Shown one piece after another: positions 21,559-33,424 of a stretch of 64,000 nucleotides of DNA (the stretch's first letter is position 1; each line of letters opens with the position of its first letter). The notes beneath the pieces were generated by a model that was not told where the DNA came from, made no database searches, and worked only from the letters and a program-made list of their open reading frames with translations. A program made the position numbers and the translations under genes. Source of the stretch: Lepas anatifera (Eukaryota > Arthropoda > Thecostraca > Lepadidae); contig JAOTON010001042.1 of NCBI GenBank assembly GCA_034440635.1, forward strand, positions 24,826 through 88,825, written 5' to 3'.

Positions 21559-21910
21559 GTGAGTCTCTTATGTTTTGTATTGTTCTTGTTCTCCGTTTTT
21601 TTCTTTTTGTTCCATTGTTGCTACTTCCTTGCCGGCGGTTTTATGTTTTTCACCTAGCTTCGTTATTATTTTCTCTAATCTGGTAGCATGCTCGCCTATT
21701 TCTTTCTGTTCTGCACCGTATGCCTATAAATGTTTCCCCATTTTGTTGCTCTTTTTGCTTGCTTTTCTCATGTTTTCTTTTGCTGTTCTCTTCCTTTGTC
21801 TCTGTCCTTTGTCTGTATGTAAAAAAATGAAATAGAAATTGATGATGAATATGATAATGATGATAATTAACATTTACTTGAACACGATATCGCTGGTATA
21901 TTGTTAACAC

Positions 21911-22270
21911 CCACACTGGAGATGGATCTGGCACTAAAGCGCACTGGAGGGAGGCCTGGTGGCCCCCTAGATCTCGGAGACAAGAGGCGTAAAAAAACGA
22001 CTGTTGAAGGTGGGTGGAAATTATCGTGATCTACATCAAAGCCAATGTTCATTGAGCTCAGTTAATATCTGCAAGGTAAAAGGAGGTCATAAAGGTCAAA
22101 TATTGGCCATTCTAAGGACCTATTGGAAAATGCCGTGGTTATGCGGGAAAATATTGGAATAAGCAAAAGGCGGACCAGGCTCATAGGAGGAAATTCACAA
22201 AGAAAATTTTCTACAATTTTGGGTTCAAGGTCATTCAAGGTCGTTCAAGTTCACTAGCTTATAAGTTCAC
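21911..22270 (+). repeat. TGACCT-rich repeat, family C, copy 1, left part
   Basis: It begins ACACTGGAGATGGATCTGGC and contains GATCTCGGAGACAAGAGG, GACCTATTGGAAAATGCCGTGGTTATGC and AAGGTCATTCAAGGTCGTTCAAG. The same blocks occur at 33515-33930 and 62325-62680. It is interrupted by a LINE and resumes near 23755. Confidence 0.8.
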
Positions 22271-22369
22271 AATATAGTATACTTTTTTAAATTTTTTATT
22301 GCAGTTAAAGAGCAACAGGTTATCGTGCTTCACCCAATTACAGCTCATCTCGTTTAACACCACACATGC

Positions 22370-22891
22370 CTAGAGCGTCAGTTGTTTAACATACTTTTTT
22401 ACTTGGGATTTAAAAGCAGAGGGAGAATCGTGAAAGAGGTCAGATTGAGGCTGGGAGTGAACAAATATGTTTGTGTTTGTCGCAGCTCGGCAAAACAACC
22501 CGCGTTTTACTGTCTCTACTCTTGCAAATGGAATGTGCAACAAACTAATTGCCGATGCTCTCGTATTCCTAGTTGGGATGTGTAAGGGGAAACATCCGAG
22601 TAGATAGGCGCAGTCAAAATTTTTAGTTAAAATTTTATGGACGAATAGAATATCGTATTGGACCCGTCTACTTGCCAGGCTCGATACCTTGAAGTGAACA
22701 AGAAGTTCCGAATAGGACAGATATTCTGAAGGCCAGGAGGAGTGTGAGTGTGAGGCTAACCAGATGAGAAACTTCTGCTGAATTTTATCTAATCTTTTAG
22801 TTGAGTTTTTGAGGCAGCACCCCAAATGACGCATCCATATTCTAAAAGGGACCGAATGTTTCCAAAATGGACTGCAAGTATTGGATCGCAC
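22370..22891 (-). pseudogene. CR1-like LINE protein, C-terminal part
   Basis: A 173-codon frame continues the LINE protein after the RT frame breaks near 22941. It includes the thumb and post-RT region (RIWMRHLGCCLKNSTKRLDKIQQKFLIW), with an IQ-x3-F-type segment, and a C-terminal tail ending SAFKSQVKKYVKQL, the usual CR1-group tail shape. Stop at 22370-22372. Confidence 0.75.
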
Positions 22892-22940
22892 TTAAGTCGA
22901 CCGGGGACTCGACTTGCCTGAAAAGATCTTATTAATATTC

Positions 22941-23753
22941 CTAACATTTTGTTTGCCTTTCTAACAGAAAATTTCTATGATCAACAAAGGTTAATTTTGA
23001 TTCAAGCCAGACACCGAGATCCCTTATCGTTGTAACTTTTTCAAGGGGTACATTTGTAATTTCATATGCAGTTTCAATTAGGCACCGTCTTAATGTAATG
23101 GTGAAATGTTTGCATTTATTAGGGTTTAGTTGAAGTTTCCATTCTTCTGACCAATTACAAAGAGTGTTAAGGTCCTCTTTAAGTTGGTTCGTGTCTTCTG
23201 GGGAACAGATTTTGTTAACAATTTTGACGTCGTCTGCGAATATTAGACAGTTAGAGTTAATTCTCCTCGGTAGATCGTTGATAAACAGAGCAAACAGAAG
23301 GGGAGATAGCAAACTGCCCTCAGGTGCGCCAGAGCGGACAGGTGTCCAATCCGAACATTTGCCGTTTACACTAACGCGTTGCTTTCGAATTGTCAAGAAA
23401 AATGTTAGCCAATTTATTGCCTTACCAGTAATATTGTAAGAATTGTGTAGTTTGTAAATTAAGAGATTATTATTCACACTCTGAAACGCCGCTAAATAGT
23501 CTGTATATGTTACATCTGTTTGGTATCCCGAAGAAACTGAGTCCCACGACATTTTCAAAAGGCAGGCCAAATTGGTTTCACATGAGCGGTGAGGAATGAA
23601 TCCATGCTGTTTCTCTGTCATAACGGGGCGCACATGGTTCCACAGTGATGTATAGACACACCTTTCAAAGATTTTTCCAAAGATAGGGAGAAGCGAAACT
23701 GCGCGGTAGTTTAAAGGTGACTTACTGCCTATAATGTACTCTATAATTATCAC
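22941..23753 (-). pseudogene. CR1-like LINE reverse transcriptase domain
   Basis: The 270-codon frame contains NYRAVSLLPIFGKIFERCVY, KQHGFIPHRSCETNL, a motif A region TYTDYLAAFQSV, SGAPEGSLLSPLLFALFINDLP (motif B), FADDVKI (catalytic motif C) and LNPNKCKHF. Motif A keeps the first aspartate (YTD) but has diverged from the usual KAFD. The 5' part (endonuclease and ORF1) is absent because of truncation at 23753. Similar but not identical to the 3210-3722 fragment. Confidence 0.88.
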
Positions 23754-24290
23754 TATAGCAACTGTTTGCCGGAAAATGAGGATTAACCTTTATCCATGAC
23801 ATTAAATATTGACCTTTGACCTTGACCTTTACATTGAGTTACCTTAACTATGCTGTCATAGCATAATATACTTCAAACTGGGTAACGCCATTTGACCGGA
23901 AGCACTGGGATCGATGACCTTGAAAGTGCTTATATGACCTTGACCTGTGACCATGTGACCTTTGAACTTGACCTTGACCATTTGAGGTGACCTTAACATA
24001 TCATCCCGGTTATATGGCGTTATGACGTTACCACTCGTTCTCCAATGCAAGCGAACTGGTCCGACCGCGCAATTGTGGTGATCTCAAAATGCAGGTCTGA
24101 CTTTGAAAGCCTATAAGTCAAGATATTTTCTACCGATTTCCAAGGCTATTCCATCAATCGACGCATCGTTGAATTCTCTCAAGTGTGACTAGTATCGTGT
24201 TTCGGCTTCGAGTAGTTCTCCAAACACTTCAGAAGAATAGGTGGAGGGAGGCACCCGAGGCCCCCTCCATCGCGCTTGTTCAATACCTTG
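23754..24290 (+). repeat. TGACCT-rich repeat, family C, copy 1, right part
   Basis: Dense TGACCT half-sites, including a run of three at 23810-23828 (one-base then zero-base spacing) and a cluster at 23937-23995. The continuation (GACCGCGCAATTGTGGTG, CATCAATCGACGCATCGTTGAATTCTCTCAA) matches 34400-34530. Confidence 0.8.
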
Positions 24291-24529
24291 CATAAGGAAT
24301 TATATAATCAGGGATAATTCACTGTTTTGCATACTTCTTTGATTTGAAGGCCTTTGGTCAAAGGCTTAGTGGTTATGCAACCAGCATGACAAATATTAGC
24401 TTCGGTGTATTACCGTTTATCCTGTGTCGCAGAGCACTCACTGGATAGGTATACTGTTCCGCAGCACTTTTAAGACTGCTTTTGCCTTTGAGTTGTCCGT
24501 TTGCATACCGATCTGATGTTGTTCTGCCA

Positions 24530-24640
24530 CGTTTGATTCCTGGGTGGATATCCCGGAGGCTGGAGGGGTCGGCCCCTCTTGAATGGAAAATCGGAGAATC
24601 AGGGAAGAGCAGCCCGGGTCCTCTATGCCTTGTCCTCGGT
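24530..24640 (+). repeat. Dispersed repeat, family J, copy 1
   Basis: GGGTGGATATCCCGGAGG, GGAAAATCGGAGAATCAGGG and GCAGCCCGGGTCCTCTATGCCTT recur at 33128-33245. Confidence 0.55.
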
Positions 24641-25032
24641 AACGTTATGCAAAATGTATGAGTGAGTATGGGTGCTAATGAACCTGTATTTCCATAGTTT
24701 TGCAATTTGTTTGACGTAATAGATATGGTCATCTAAGTTCACTATTTTTTATCAGCCAGCGGGTCTCGGACGGCCACCTTCCCGACGTAATCCCACGGTT
24801 AAGGGTGGCTCTCACCATCACCACAGTGCAAATATGCCCCAGGGAGGGGCCGGCCCGCCGCTGGTAGCTGACAAAGAGGTTTGAACGGTGTTGGACGTAA
24901 TATAAAAACAGAAACCTAAAGCTGCGTTCGCTTTTATAATATACTAAAAAGTGCATCCTCAGTTAGCAATACTATATTATCCTTATGCAGGGATGATTGG
25001 TATCATGCAACCATGTGACTTTCTCAGCAGCC

Positions 25033-25634
25033 AAACCACGTACATGTAGTTAAAGTACAAATATGAATTACACTGAACGCTGCTTTTGTTCTGAGACTCC
25101 ATCGTCTTGGGGATCTTGGGGGTCTTGGGGATTCGGCTATCTTTGTATCTGGATGATCACGGGCCCGATAAACTACTTTTAGCTCAAGTCGTTCTGATAT
25201 AGGCTGAGTGTCTTGTGCTGCGTGTTTCTCGAGGAAATGATCTCCTAGAGGTGTGTTCCTAGTTTTATTTTTTGCGTCCCACCAATGTTCGTTAAATCGC
25301 AATCGGCTGGGTCTCATCGACTCTCCTACGTATTGAGCCCTGTTTTGATCCCGGTCTATTGTCAGTCTACAATCTATTTGATACGCTACATTTTTCTGTG
25401 TGCAGTCACTTTTAAAACCAGACTTGCATAAATGACACCTCTGACCCCCGCACATTTTGGCTTAGAAATGGCCGACCTAACCAATGACGACTTAAGTTTC
25501 TTGTTATCCTTCCAGGCTATATGTACTTTCAGGTTAGATTTCTTTACGACGCTTTTTATTTTACAGAGTAGCTGTTCGTCTACGTACGGCAAAGTCAAGA
25601 ACCCATCATAAGACCTTCTTTCTTTGTCTTGCAC
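25033..25634 (-). pseudogene. Penelope-like element GIY-YIG fragment, frameshifted
   Basis: An upstream frame (25634 down to about 25440) reads TLPYVDEQLLCKIKSVVKKS and LKSSLVRSAISKPKCAG, the PLE linker. A second frame then reads CHLCKSGFKSDC, NVAYQIDCRL, AQYVGESMRPSRLRFNEHWWDAKN and TPLGDHFLEKH, the GIY-YIG module. At least one frameshift near 25440 separates them. The C-terminal part dissolves into a CCTTGGGGATCTT-type short repetition. No reverse transcriptase is visible upstream. It is a third, older PLE lineage in the window. Confidence 0.85.
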
Positions 25635-25710
25635 ATTCCGTTGCCTGTCCTTGCTAGTCTAACTTCCCTCAACAAACGCCTGAGAAGCCCTGCATGATAT
25701 TCATTTTATA

Positions 25711-26519
25711 CAGGGTGTTTCAAAAGAATGATATTTTTAAATGTTTATTAAAGGACTAAAAATCCGTAAAATCCACCCACAAAACGCTCATGTTAATGGT
25801 AAATTGTACGACATTGTTATAAAAACATGTTTAATTTTCGTAAAAAATTTTCCCCCGTCTTAAATGTGCTCAGAAAAATGGTGCAAGAAACATAATACAT
25901 GTCGGCTTATATTTGAGAAAAGGGAACTGGCAGCACTCGAAAAAGGCTTTAGCACACAAAAATGGCACGTGAGCATGCACATCAAAGGGAGAAGTTTCAG
26001 TAATATTCCAAGTTTAAAATTGTTGGCTCAAACTCCATATGGCTCATTGGCTTACCTTCTATATGAATGACTGGAAACGGCGGACACAGCGCAAAAGACG
26101 CCACTGTTCACCGCAGAACAAGGAACATGGACCAATTTGGGGATTGCTTGCTTGGACCCGAGCTTTCCTAAGCTTGAAAGGTGTGTTTTTAGAATTAATT
26201 TCCAGAGGCAATGTGCGTGTGGACTGTGATGTGCCATAGTGACGATGTGTTGTTTGCAGTGCCATTGTAGTGATACTTGCCACGTGATACGCGCGTGATT
26301 TCTACGAACATTTTCGATGAGGGAAAAATAGACAGTATTTTTCAACTCATTTTAAAGACTACTTTTAATTAGTAAAAATATCAAAACAGCTATCAAAATA
26401 CAAATAATCGTAAATGTCCCAAAATTCGCTTTCGATCGATATGTAAATCATAACACAACAACCTATTTATAACTGCATTATGATTAACTCAAAAATAGCA
26501 TTCAATATGAAACACCTTG
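25711..26519. mobile_element. TA-flanked element with short inverted ends, 809 bp
   Basis: The left end CAGGGTGTTTCAAAAGAATG is inverted at the right as CATTCAATATGAAACACCTTG. Both ends abut TA (25709-25710 and 26520-26521), which fits mariner-like TA targeting. The interior has short broken frames on both strands (about 26050-26345) with no recognisable transposase, so the copy is decayed or non-autonomous. Confidence 0.7.
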
Positions 26520-26739
26520 TAGAAGCAGATTCCAAATCTTATCTACGCTTTTTCTCTCTTTCTCTGAGCCCGATGATGAGAATGACTATGGCCGAGAATT
26601 TTTGATATTTTCTACACGATTTTGACGAAGGGCTGTGCCCGAATATATAATCTTCAGTGTTTTTTATTCGATGGCAGGATTCGATTCGAGGGGATTCCGG
26701 ATTCGAGGGGACAGGCCACCTTATCAACTTATTATCACC

Positions 26740-27540
26740 TTATCAACTTAAGAAAACGGGGTATAACTCTTATGCCATTTAAGCTATTGAGATCTGGTAA
26801 ACTACATTGGACAGGAAAATGCTAGAAAATTTTCCGTTGTGCGAAATGTAATGCCCTCCCGCCAGTGGTTTGACCTCCAGAGGTCGCCTCGTGACCTCAT
26901 ATGACCGGAGGTCACGAAAGGTCAGAAAGTGACCTTGCCGTATATTAAATGAAAGCCAGTGATTATACATACACGGGTGTTTTTTTCAGCACTCTAGCTT
27001 TATTAGGTCAAAAGGTATTGTCAAAATACAGTTTTTGACCCCTGGTGGCCTTGGATGACCTCAGAGGCGCCAAAGGCAAAATATGACCCCTGGGATCCGT
27101 TGAAGGGTGTTTAAGAACGGTGTTCTGAGCAGTCTGAGCATTTGCAATCATTTTTGCCACTTTTAGATGATAAGACAGCTTTTCAGCATGCTTTTTCAAT
27201 GGGAGAGGTCACCTCGTGACCTGACCTTAGGTCACGAAATCGAAAAATCACGGACATATACTTTTTAGACCCTGGCGGGGTCATGAAGTGTAGGAAGTTT
27301 CAAATCGATCGACTGAGAAACCTAGCTCTTCTAGAGCTCAAAAGTTGAAGTGAGGTGACCTTGTTTAACCTCGCCTGGTGACCTGACCGTGGGTGACCCG
27401 GGGTAAAAAATTCAGAGATGGTGGGAAAATGATGGGGTGAGAGATAGAGCCCTCAAACGCGGTGCTGTGTCTCGTCGTTTTTCTGATATCCCGAAAAAAC
27501 CTTAGGGGGCCATCGAGGCCCCCAGTGGGGCGAGGGTTAA
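26740..27540 (+). repeat. AGGTCA-rich repeat, family B, copy 2 (longest)
   Basis: About 800 bp; the 5' half matches 46700-47195 and the 3' half matches 3769-4112 and 47195-47440. Landmarks are AGGTCACGAAAGGTCAGAAAGTGACCTTG, TAGGTCAAAAGGTATTGTCAAAATA, TGACCTTAGGTCA at 27222-27234 and the GGGGCGAGGGTTAA end. No ORF is credible. Confidence 0.8.
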
Positions 27541-28020
27541 GTATAAGATATGCACAGTACTGTGGCTCTCCGTGCCACCGTCTTCATGTGACGTCAGAAA
27601 ATGCCGAAGGGGATGCTCGGACACATAGCTCCCCTGGGGCTATAGTTAAAATATGGTGATCTATGATGACCTTCACTGACCTTTGTTAGCCTGTTGTGAC
27701 TTATTGTATAGCTTATTTCATGATAAGGACTTGTTTTTTTAATATACATATACATATTTTAGTTAAAAAACTTTCTTAAAATATAATTATTAGTGGTGAA
27801 TTCAAATTCAGTGCACATAAATGCTCACTTAGAAGTGCAAACTAGAGATGTTGGGCAACTTTGAATTTTAGGTTACTTAAATTCCGAGAACGAGAACCTG
27901 TAAACAATGCTCAGTGCTCAAAGACGAAAGGAACATCAAGGCAGAAAGGAACATCAAGCAGTAACTATAGCCCCCAAGGTCACCTCACTTCAAACAGAAC
28001 GTCACTGGTAATGATATTGT
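27541..28020. other. Non-coding stretch before the CR1-like LINE
   Basis: AT-rich, with no repeat match recognised. The true 5' end of the LINE may lie in here. Confidence 0.4.
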
Positions 28021-28044
28021 GAAGCGTTCTATAACTGGAAAACT

Positions 28045-28870
28045 ATGGCAAAAACAAGAGCAACAATTGCAACAGCTGCACCACCATCTACAACTGGAAC
28101 AATACCGAAAACAAGCCTCAACAAGGAAACAGATGAAAACGACGAGAGCACGGATGATGTGGAGGATGTGTGGACGACTGTGAGAAGGAAAAGGACCAAA
28201 CAGGTGAAGTACACATGCAAAGGGGGGAAAATGCATGCGGACTTGTTATCGACCAAAGTGCCAACAACATTGGGGGTGCAACGGATGTGGTGGTTGGTAC
28301 CACCCTGCTTGTCAGGATCTTGAGATTGGTGCACTCAGGGCTTTGAGTAGATATGATCTAATCTGGCTCTGTATGGAGTGTAGAAGCAAGCTTTCAATCA
28401 TGATGGAAATGGGGAAAGTAATCGACAAAAGGGTCTCAGAAGCAGTGACAAAAATTTTGGAGGCTGTCAATAAAACAAAAATGGCTACAGATGAAGTAAA
28501 AATAGAGGATAGAATAACAATCATGGAGTCTAGAGTAGCAAAACAATTGAGAGAACATAAAGAAGCAATCATAAGTAGTTCAAAAGATTTGAAAAGAGTT
28601 GTTCAAGATCACGATAAAAAACAAGACCGTGCCAGAAATATGATTATTCACAATGTGAGCGAGAGTGAGTCTGAGGACGCTGGCAAAAAAAGGAATTTGA
28701 TTTGGAAAGTTCAGGGAGATCACAGAAGCGCTACTTCGGGAAGAGGGTAAAGACATAGCAGTTGGAAATATTATCAGGTTAGGCATGAAAAATGAAGAGC
28801 AAAGTAAATCAAGGCTACTTCTGGTGACTCTTGAAAAAAGGAGCTTGTAGATCAGCTGTTTAAGAAGAGG
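28045..28870 (+). pseudogene. CR1-like LINE ORF1 with PHD-type finger and coiled coil
   Basis: The frame starts at ATG 28045 (MAKTRATIATAAPPS). After a frameshift near 28240 it continues as CYRPKCQQHWGCNGCGGWYHPACQDL...WLCMECRSKL. The C-C / C-C / H-C / C-C spacing is a PHD-type zinc finger, as known from ORF1 proteins of several CR1-group LINEs. A charged helical region follows (residues EAVTKILEAVNKTKMATDE onward), probably a coiled coil. Then the region RARNMIIHNVSESES and a later GNIIRLGMKNEE / RLLLVTLEK resemble the RNA-binding domain of LINE ORF1 proteins. At least two frameshifts and a stop break it. Confidence 0.8.
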
Positions 28871-29008
28871 TTTCAACTTAGGAGCTTAAGCTTTCCAAAT
28901 ATATACATCACTCCAGACCTCCCACAGGAAGAACGTGAGAAACATAAACAACTGAAAGAGGAGTGGTTAAAAAGGGCAAAGCTACTCACAAAATATTTCG
29001 AGACAAGG

Positions 29009-29760
29009 TTGTACCCAGATAAAAGTAGTATCCCTTCTTATGTGTGCGAACAAAGTGATACAGAAAATGGAATAGATGATAATCTTGTGTGTCTGTACAC
29101 AAATCTGAATAGTTTGAAAAACAAGCAAGCCGAATTCAAAAGAAGGGTAGATGCAATCAGACCCGATGTTATAGGGCTAACTGAAGTCTGGCAGAAAGAA
29201 ATATTTGGGTTGAATGGCTACAACCCTGCATTAAGAAGTGACCGAGAGGAAAACAAGAAAGGGGGGAGGTGTTATGCTGCTGGTCAAAGACGGATTAATG
29301 CTAAACGAGTGTGAGGAGCTGACATCAATGAACTTTGAAGAGTCGGTTAGGGGCATCATTAAAATGTCTAAAACTAAAAGGCTATTAGTTGGTGTCTGCT
29401 ACAGGTCTCCTGGTAGCAACAGCGATAATGATTCAGAGCTCTTCAGACTTGTTGAAAGAATAAGATCAGTCCAGCACACAGAGTTACTGCTGATGGGGGA
29501 TTTTAACTTCAAGGAGATCATATGGGAAGATGGATTGGTTAATGCCCCTGTAACATCTGCTTCAAGTATGTCTTTTAGGTGGCACAGGATAACTTTCTGC
29601 ATCAACATGTCGAAGTTCCAACAAGATATAGGAGAGGTTGTGATCCCTCTAGGTTGGACTTAATTTTCACGTACCATAACAATGATATTGAAGATATCGA
29701 ATGCTCTGCCCCCATTGGTAAAAGCGATCATTGTGTCTTAACGTGGAAAATGATAATTTG
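29009..29760 (+). pseudogene. CR1-like LINE endonuclease domain
   Basis: The APE-type endonuclease runs LVCLYTNLNSLKNKQ, IGLTEVW (catalytic glutamate), then after a frameshift near 29270 GGGVMLLVKDG, LVGVCYRSPGS, LMGDFNFKEI, and after another near 29575 SRLDLIFTYH and KSDHCVL (catalytic histidine). These are the standard motifs in order. It nicks the genomic target. The upstream codons (EEREKHKQLKEEWLKRAKLL) run in the same frame as the endonuclease start, so ORF1 and ORF2 either overlap or were once one frame. Confidence 0.87.
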
Positions 29761-29849
29761 CTCTGAGAGGAAAACGGTCAATGGCACACAAAAGCAGTAC
29801 GATTTTCGAAGAGGTGATTACGACAACATGAATACTACATTAGAAGAGG

Positions 29850-31289
29850 TTGATTGGCACCTTTTGGAGGAAATGGATGTTAACGACAGCTGGATACTTT
29901 TTTCGAGACAAGGTCTTGAATTGCATGGATCAGTTCATTCCCAAGAAAAAGAAAACTAAAACAAAATCTGCGCCTCCCTGGTGGAATAGGCAATTGGAAA
30001 AACAGGTAAAGAGAAAATTCAGAGCATGGAAGGACTACCTGCACTTGAAGGCAAATAGTTCGTTAAGTTTACACGATGAAGAGATGCTGCAGAATATGTA
30101 CACCAAGTATACGACGGAAAGAAACAAAACTGTAAAAGCTGTTAGAGCAGCAAGGCGAAAATATGAAGCCAAGTTAGCAAAAATTTCGAAACAAAATCCA
30201 AAGAAGCTCTCCCAATACATAAGGAACCAGACCAAGGTCAGGGAGTCGGTATGCCAGCTAGAAAAACAGGATGGCACTGTGACCGACTCCGACAAGGAAG
30301 CTGCTAAGGAGCTGCAGAAATTCTTCTGCTCTGTTTTTGTCGAGGAAGGCAATTATGGGTTACCTACATTTCCTGAAATGGTAGATGGCAATCACCAGCT
30401 TTGCGATATTGGTATGTCAAGGGTGATGGTAGCAGATGAATTGAGAGGCCTTAGTGAAGACAAATCTTCTGGACCAGACAATATTCCAACAAGAGTTTTG
30501 AAGAAGGGTGCAGAGGTGCTTGCATTACCTCTCAGCATCATTTACAGGAAATCTCTTGATTGTGGAAAATTGCCTTTGGATTGGAAAAGGGCAAGTGTTG
30601 TTCCGATCTTTAAAAAAGGTTCGAAGAAAATTCCAGGAAACTACCGTCCAGTAAGTTTAACCAGTCAAGTTTGTAAAGTAATGGAAAGGATCATCAAAAA
30701 AGGCATCATGTCGCATCTTATCATCAATAATCTACTCAGTAAACATCAACATGGATTTGTTCCTCAAAAGTCATGTCAGACAAATATTCTTGAATGCCTT
30801 GAAGACTGGACCAAATACCTAGATATGAACCAATCACTGGATGTTGTGTGCCTCGATTACCAAAAAGCCTTCGACACTGTACCACACCAACGACTCAAAA
30901 TTAAGCTGCAAGCATATGGAATCAGAGATAAAATTTTGAACTGGATCGAAGATTTCTTGACTGATCGAGAGCAGCAAGTCTCGGTGAGAGGTGAAACGTC
31001 CAGTTGGAATAAAGTTACCAGCGGCGTACCCCAAGGTTCAGTCCTGGGACCCACATTATTCCTCACAAATGTGAACGAGCTCCCGAGCATAGTCAAATGC
31101 AAAATGATGATGTTTGCTGATGACAGTAAAATTTACCGGCAAATAACAACATCTGAAGATGCCAGATCCCTCCAAACAGACCTAAACTCACTCAGCAAGT
31201 GGTCTGAGAAGTGGCTTTTAAAATTCAATGCCAAAAATGCAAGGTTATGCACTGTGGAGAGCACAATCCAGGTCACCGATACTTCATGA
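29850..31289 (+). pseudogene. CR1-like LINE reverse transcriptase domain
   Basis: The longest frame in the window (479 codons). RT motifs: SSGPDNIPTRVL, LPLDWKRASVVPIFKKG, GNYRPVSLTSQVCKVMERI, HQHGFVPQKSCQTNILE, VVCLDYQKAFDTVPHQRL (motif A with both aspartates), SGVPQGSVLGPTLF (motif B), MMMFADDSKIY (motif C, catalytic DD) and LSKWSEKW. The catalytic triad is preserved. The frame is lost near 31240, after which the thumb region continues in other frames. Confidence 0.92.
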
Positions 31290-31922
31290 CAAACTCTGAC
31301 AACAAAGTTATTCAATTGGAAACAACAAGTTCTGAAAGAGATCTAGGAGTTACAATAACATCAAATCTTAAACCATCTGAGCATTGCAAAAAAAGCTGCA
31401 AATCGAGCGAGTGGGGCTCTCAGACTAATTAAAACAACATTTGACAAGCTGACCCTGCAAAACTTCAAACCACTGTTTAATGTGTATGTAAGGCCACGCC
31501 TTGAATATTGTGTTCAGGCTGTTGGTCCCTATTTGATTCAAGACTTGAATGTACTTGAAAAGGTTCAACGGAGGGGCACAAAAACAGTCCAGGGTTTAAG
31601 TCAATTACCCTACGAAGAACGCCTTAAGAAGCTGGAGATGACAACCATCAGGGACAGGATGAATCGGGGAGACATGATAGAGACCTTCAAGATATTAACA
31701 GGGAAATTGAGAACAAACCCGGACGACTTCTTCGTTTTGAACCCATCACGTACCAGAGGCCATTTTCTCAAGATAAAGAAGCAGAGGGCAACACATCTCA
31801 GAAGAAACAAGTTCTTCTCTAACAGGGTTGTAAACAAGTGGAACTCTTTACCTGAACATGTGATAAGTGCGCCATCTACTAATGCATTCAAAGCAAGGCT
31901 GGACAAACATATCCTGTCCTAA
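31211..31922 (+). pseudogene. CR1-like LINE C-terminal domain, two frames
   Basis: After the RT break the protein continues as KCKVMHCGEHNPGH and SERDLGVTITSNLKPSEHC (31211-31432). A further shift leads to VYVRPRLEYCVQAVGPYL, VQRRGTKTVQGL, YEERLKKLEMTTIRDR and FFSNRVVNKWNSLPEHV, ending at 31920-31922. This is the conserved CR1-group tail, including the NKWNSLP signature. Confidence 0.88.
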
Positions 31923-32259
31923 CACGTCCTTACCATGAAGTGGGCATTAAAATAGACTCTGTCTAACCTCAGCCCATAATACCTAACCTTAACCTTAACC
32001 AGAGAACGTAAAGAATGCCAGTTGGTAGTATACAAATGTAGAACAATTACGGCGTTTCTTGTAAAAAAACTGCAGAAGAAAGCCTTGAAGGGAATCCTCG
32101 TGCAATGTGGATTTATGGCAACAGCATCGGCAACGGCAGGAACATTTGCACTGTTTTGTTATCTATTTGTTTAGATTTAACGCCAAAACATGCGTTTGGT
32201 GAAGTGGTCGATATGCTTATTTACCCTTGACAAGTCTCTATGTTTAAATTGACATGCAA

Positions 32260-32497
<238 letters not shown>

Positions 32498-33127
32498 TGA
32501 AAAAATTGGGGGGGGCGGGGAAGTGAATTGGCGTGGTGAGATGTGTCTGTGTGTGTGTGTGGTGGGAGGGGGAGTGCTGCTGCTGGGGGTGTCTTCCTGA
32601 ACTGAATGAAAGCCCCGGGAAAAAATATATTAATGCTGATGTAAGAATTCCCATAACTCGCCCCATTGTTCTCCAAAAATTCTGTTCCTTGTCTGTGAGT
32701 CTTGAAATGTATGTACTTTTCGACCTATAGGTATCCACCTATATGCTTATTTAACCTGACCACTGGAGTACATTCCGGCTACTCTCTGTGTCTCCAGATA
32801 TTGATTTCCGTTAAAATAATTAGCAAGCTGGCTATCTGACTGTTTCATGTATTTTGTACTTTTGTCCCCAGGAAAACATGTGCATTGGGGATTTCACCGT
32901 CTAGGTTTAATAGCTTTCTTAGTTCTTACTGTAATGTTTCAACTATGAAATATCGTTTCAGAATAAGTTGGACATTGCTTGCATTTGCCATTTTCTTTTA
33001 TGCCGTAAGGATATAACAGTCTATTCGAGGGCAGTGTGCGATGCCTTTTAAACTGTTTGTCCCCACAAAGTGTTCCAAATTGAGACATGCCGCACACCGA
33101 GCTATGAATCTGCATACTTCTAAAGTG

Positions 33128-33245
33128 AGGTGATACTGTTCATGGGTGGAGATCCCGGGGGGTAGGGGGTCAGGACCCCCTGATATGGAAATCGAGAGAA
33201 CCTGAGGGGTCAGCCCGGGTTCTCCACACCTTCTGCTCTTACAAA
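33128..33245 (+). repeat. Dispersed repeat, family J, copy 2
   Basis: Matches 24530-24640 (GGGTGGAGATCCCGGGG, TGGAAATCGAGAGAACC, CAGCCCGGGTTCTCC). Confidence 0.55.
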
Positions 33246-33424
33246 ACATTTTCGGACCTATAAGTAACGATAGTACGATTCTCGGCACTTGTGTGATCGG
33301 CTGAATCATAATTTGACCTATCTGTCCCTTTGCATATTTTTTGTAGAGGGGTACTAGAGACCAGGGGCGGCGCTACGGCTTCCCGACACGACCATGTGTC
33401 AAGAAAAGTACGGGCCCCGAGCAG

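Larger units (their letters stand above)
22271..23753 (-). mobile_element. 5'-truncated CR1-like LINE inserted into family C repeat
   Basis: The family C repeat is continuous in its other copies but is split here by about 1.48 kb of minus-strand LINE sequence. The LINE 3' end lies at the left, next to a T-rich tract (22285-22300). The right boundary falls near 23750, where CACTATAGCAAC rejoins the family C pattern (compare CACTGTAGCAGCC at 33954). This dates the LINE insertion after family C spread. Confidence 0.8.
28045..32000 (+). mobile_element. Nearly full-length CR1-like LINE (about 4 kb)
   Basis: Order: PHD-finger ORF1, apurinic-type endonuclease, reverse transcriptase, C-terminal domain, then a short 3' end with CCTTAACCTTAACC near 31980-32000, as CR1 elements end in a short simple repeat instead of poly-A. 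All domains are present but with at least five frameshifts, so it is inactive. RT sequence features (GNYRPVSLTS, SGVPQGSVLGP) place it in the CR1/L2 group; a finer assignment needs a tree. Confidence 0.88.

Noticed and set aside
21463..21686. Serine-leucine-rich reading frames
   Set aside because: They are translations of the (TC)n microsatellite.
31975..32000. Telomere-like CCTTAACCTTAACC
   Set aside because: Only two or three units at the LINE 3' end; better explained as the element's simple-repeat tail.
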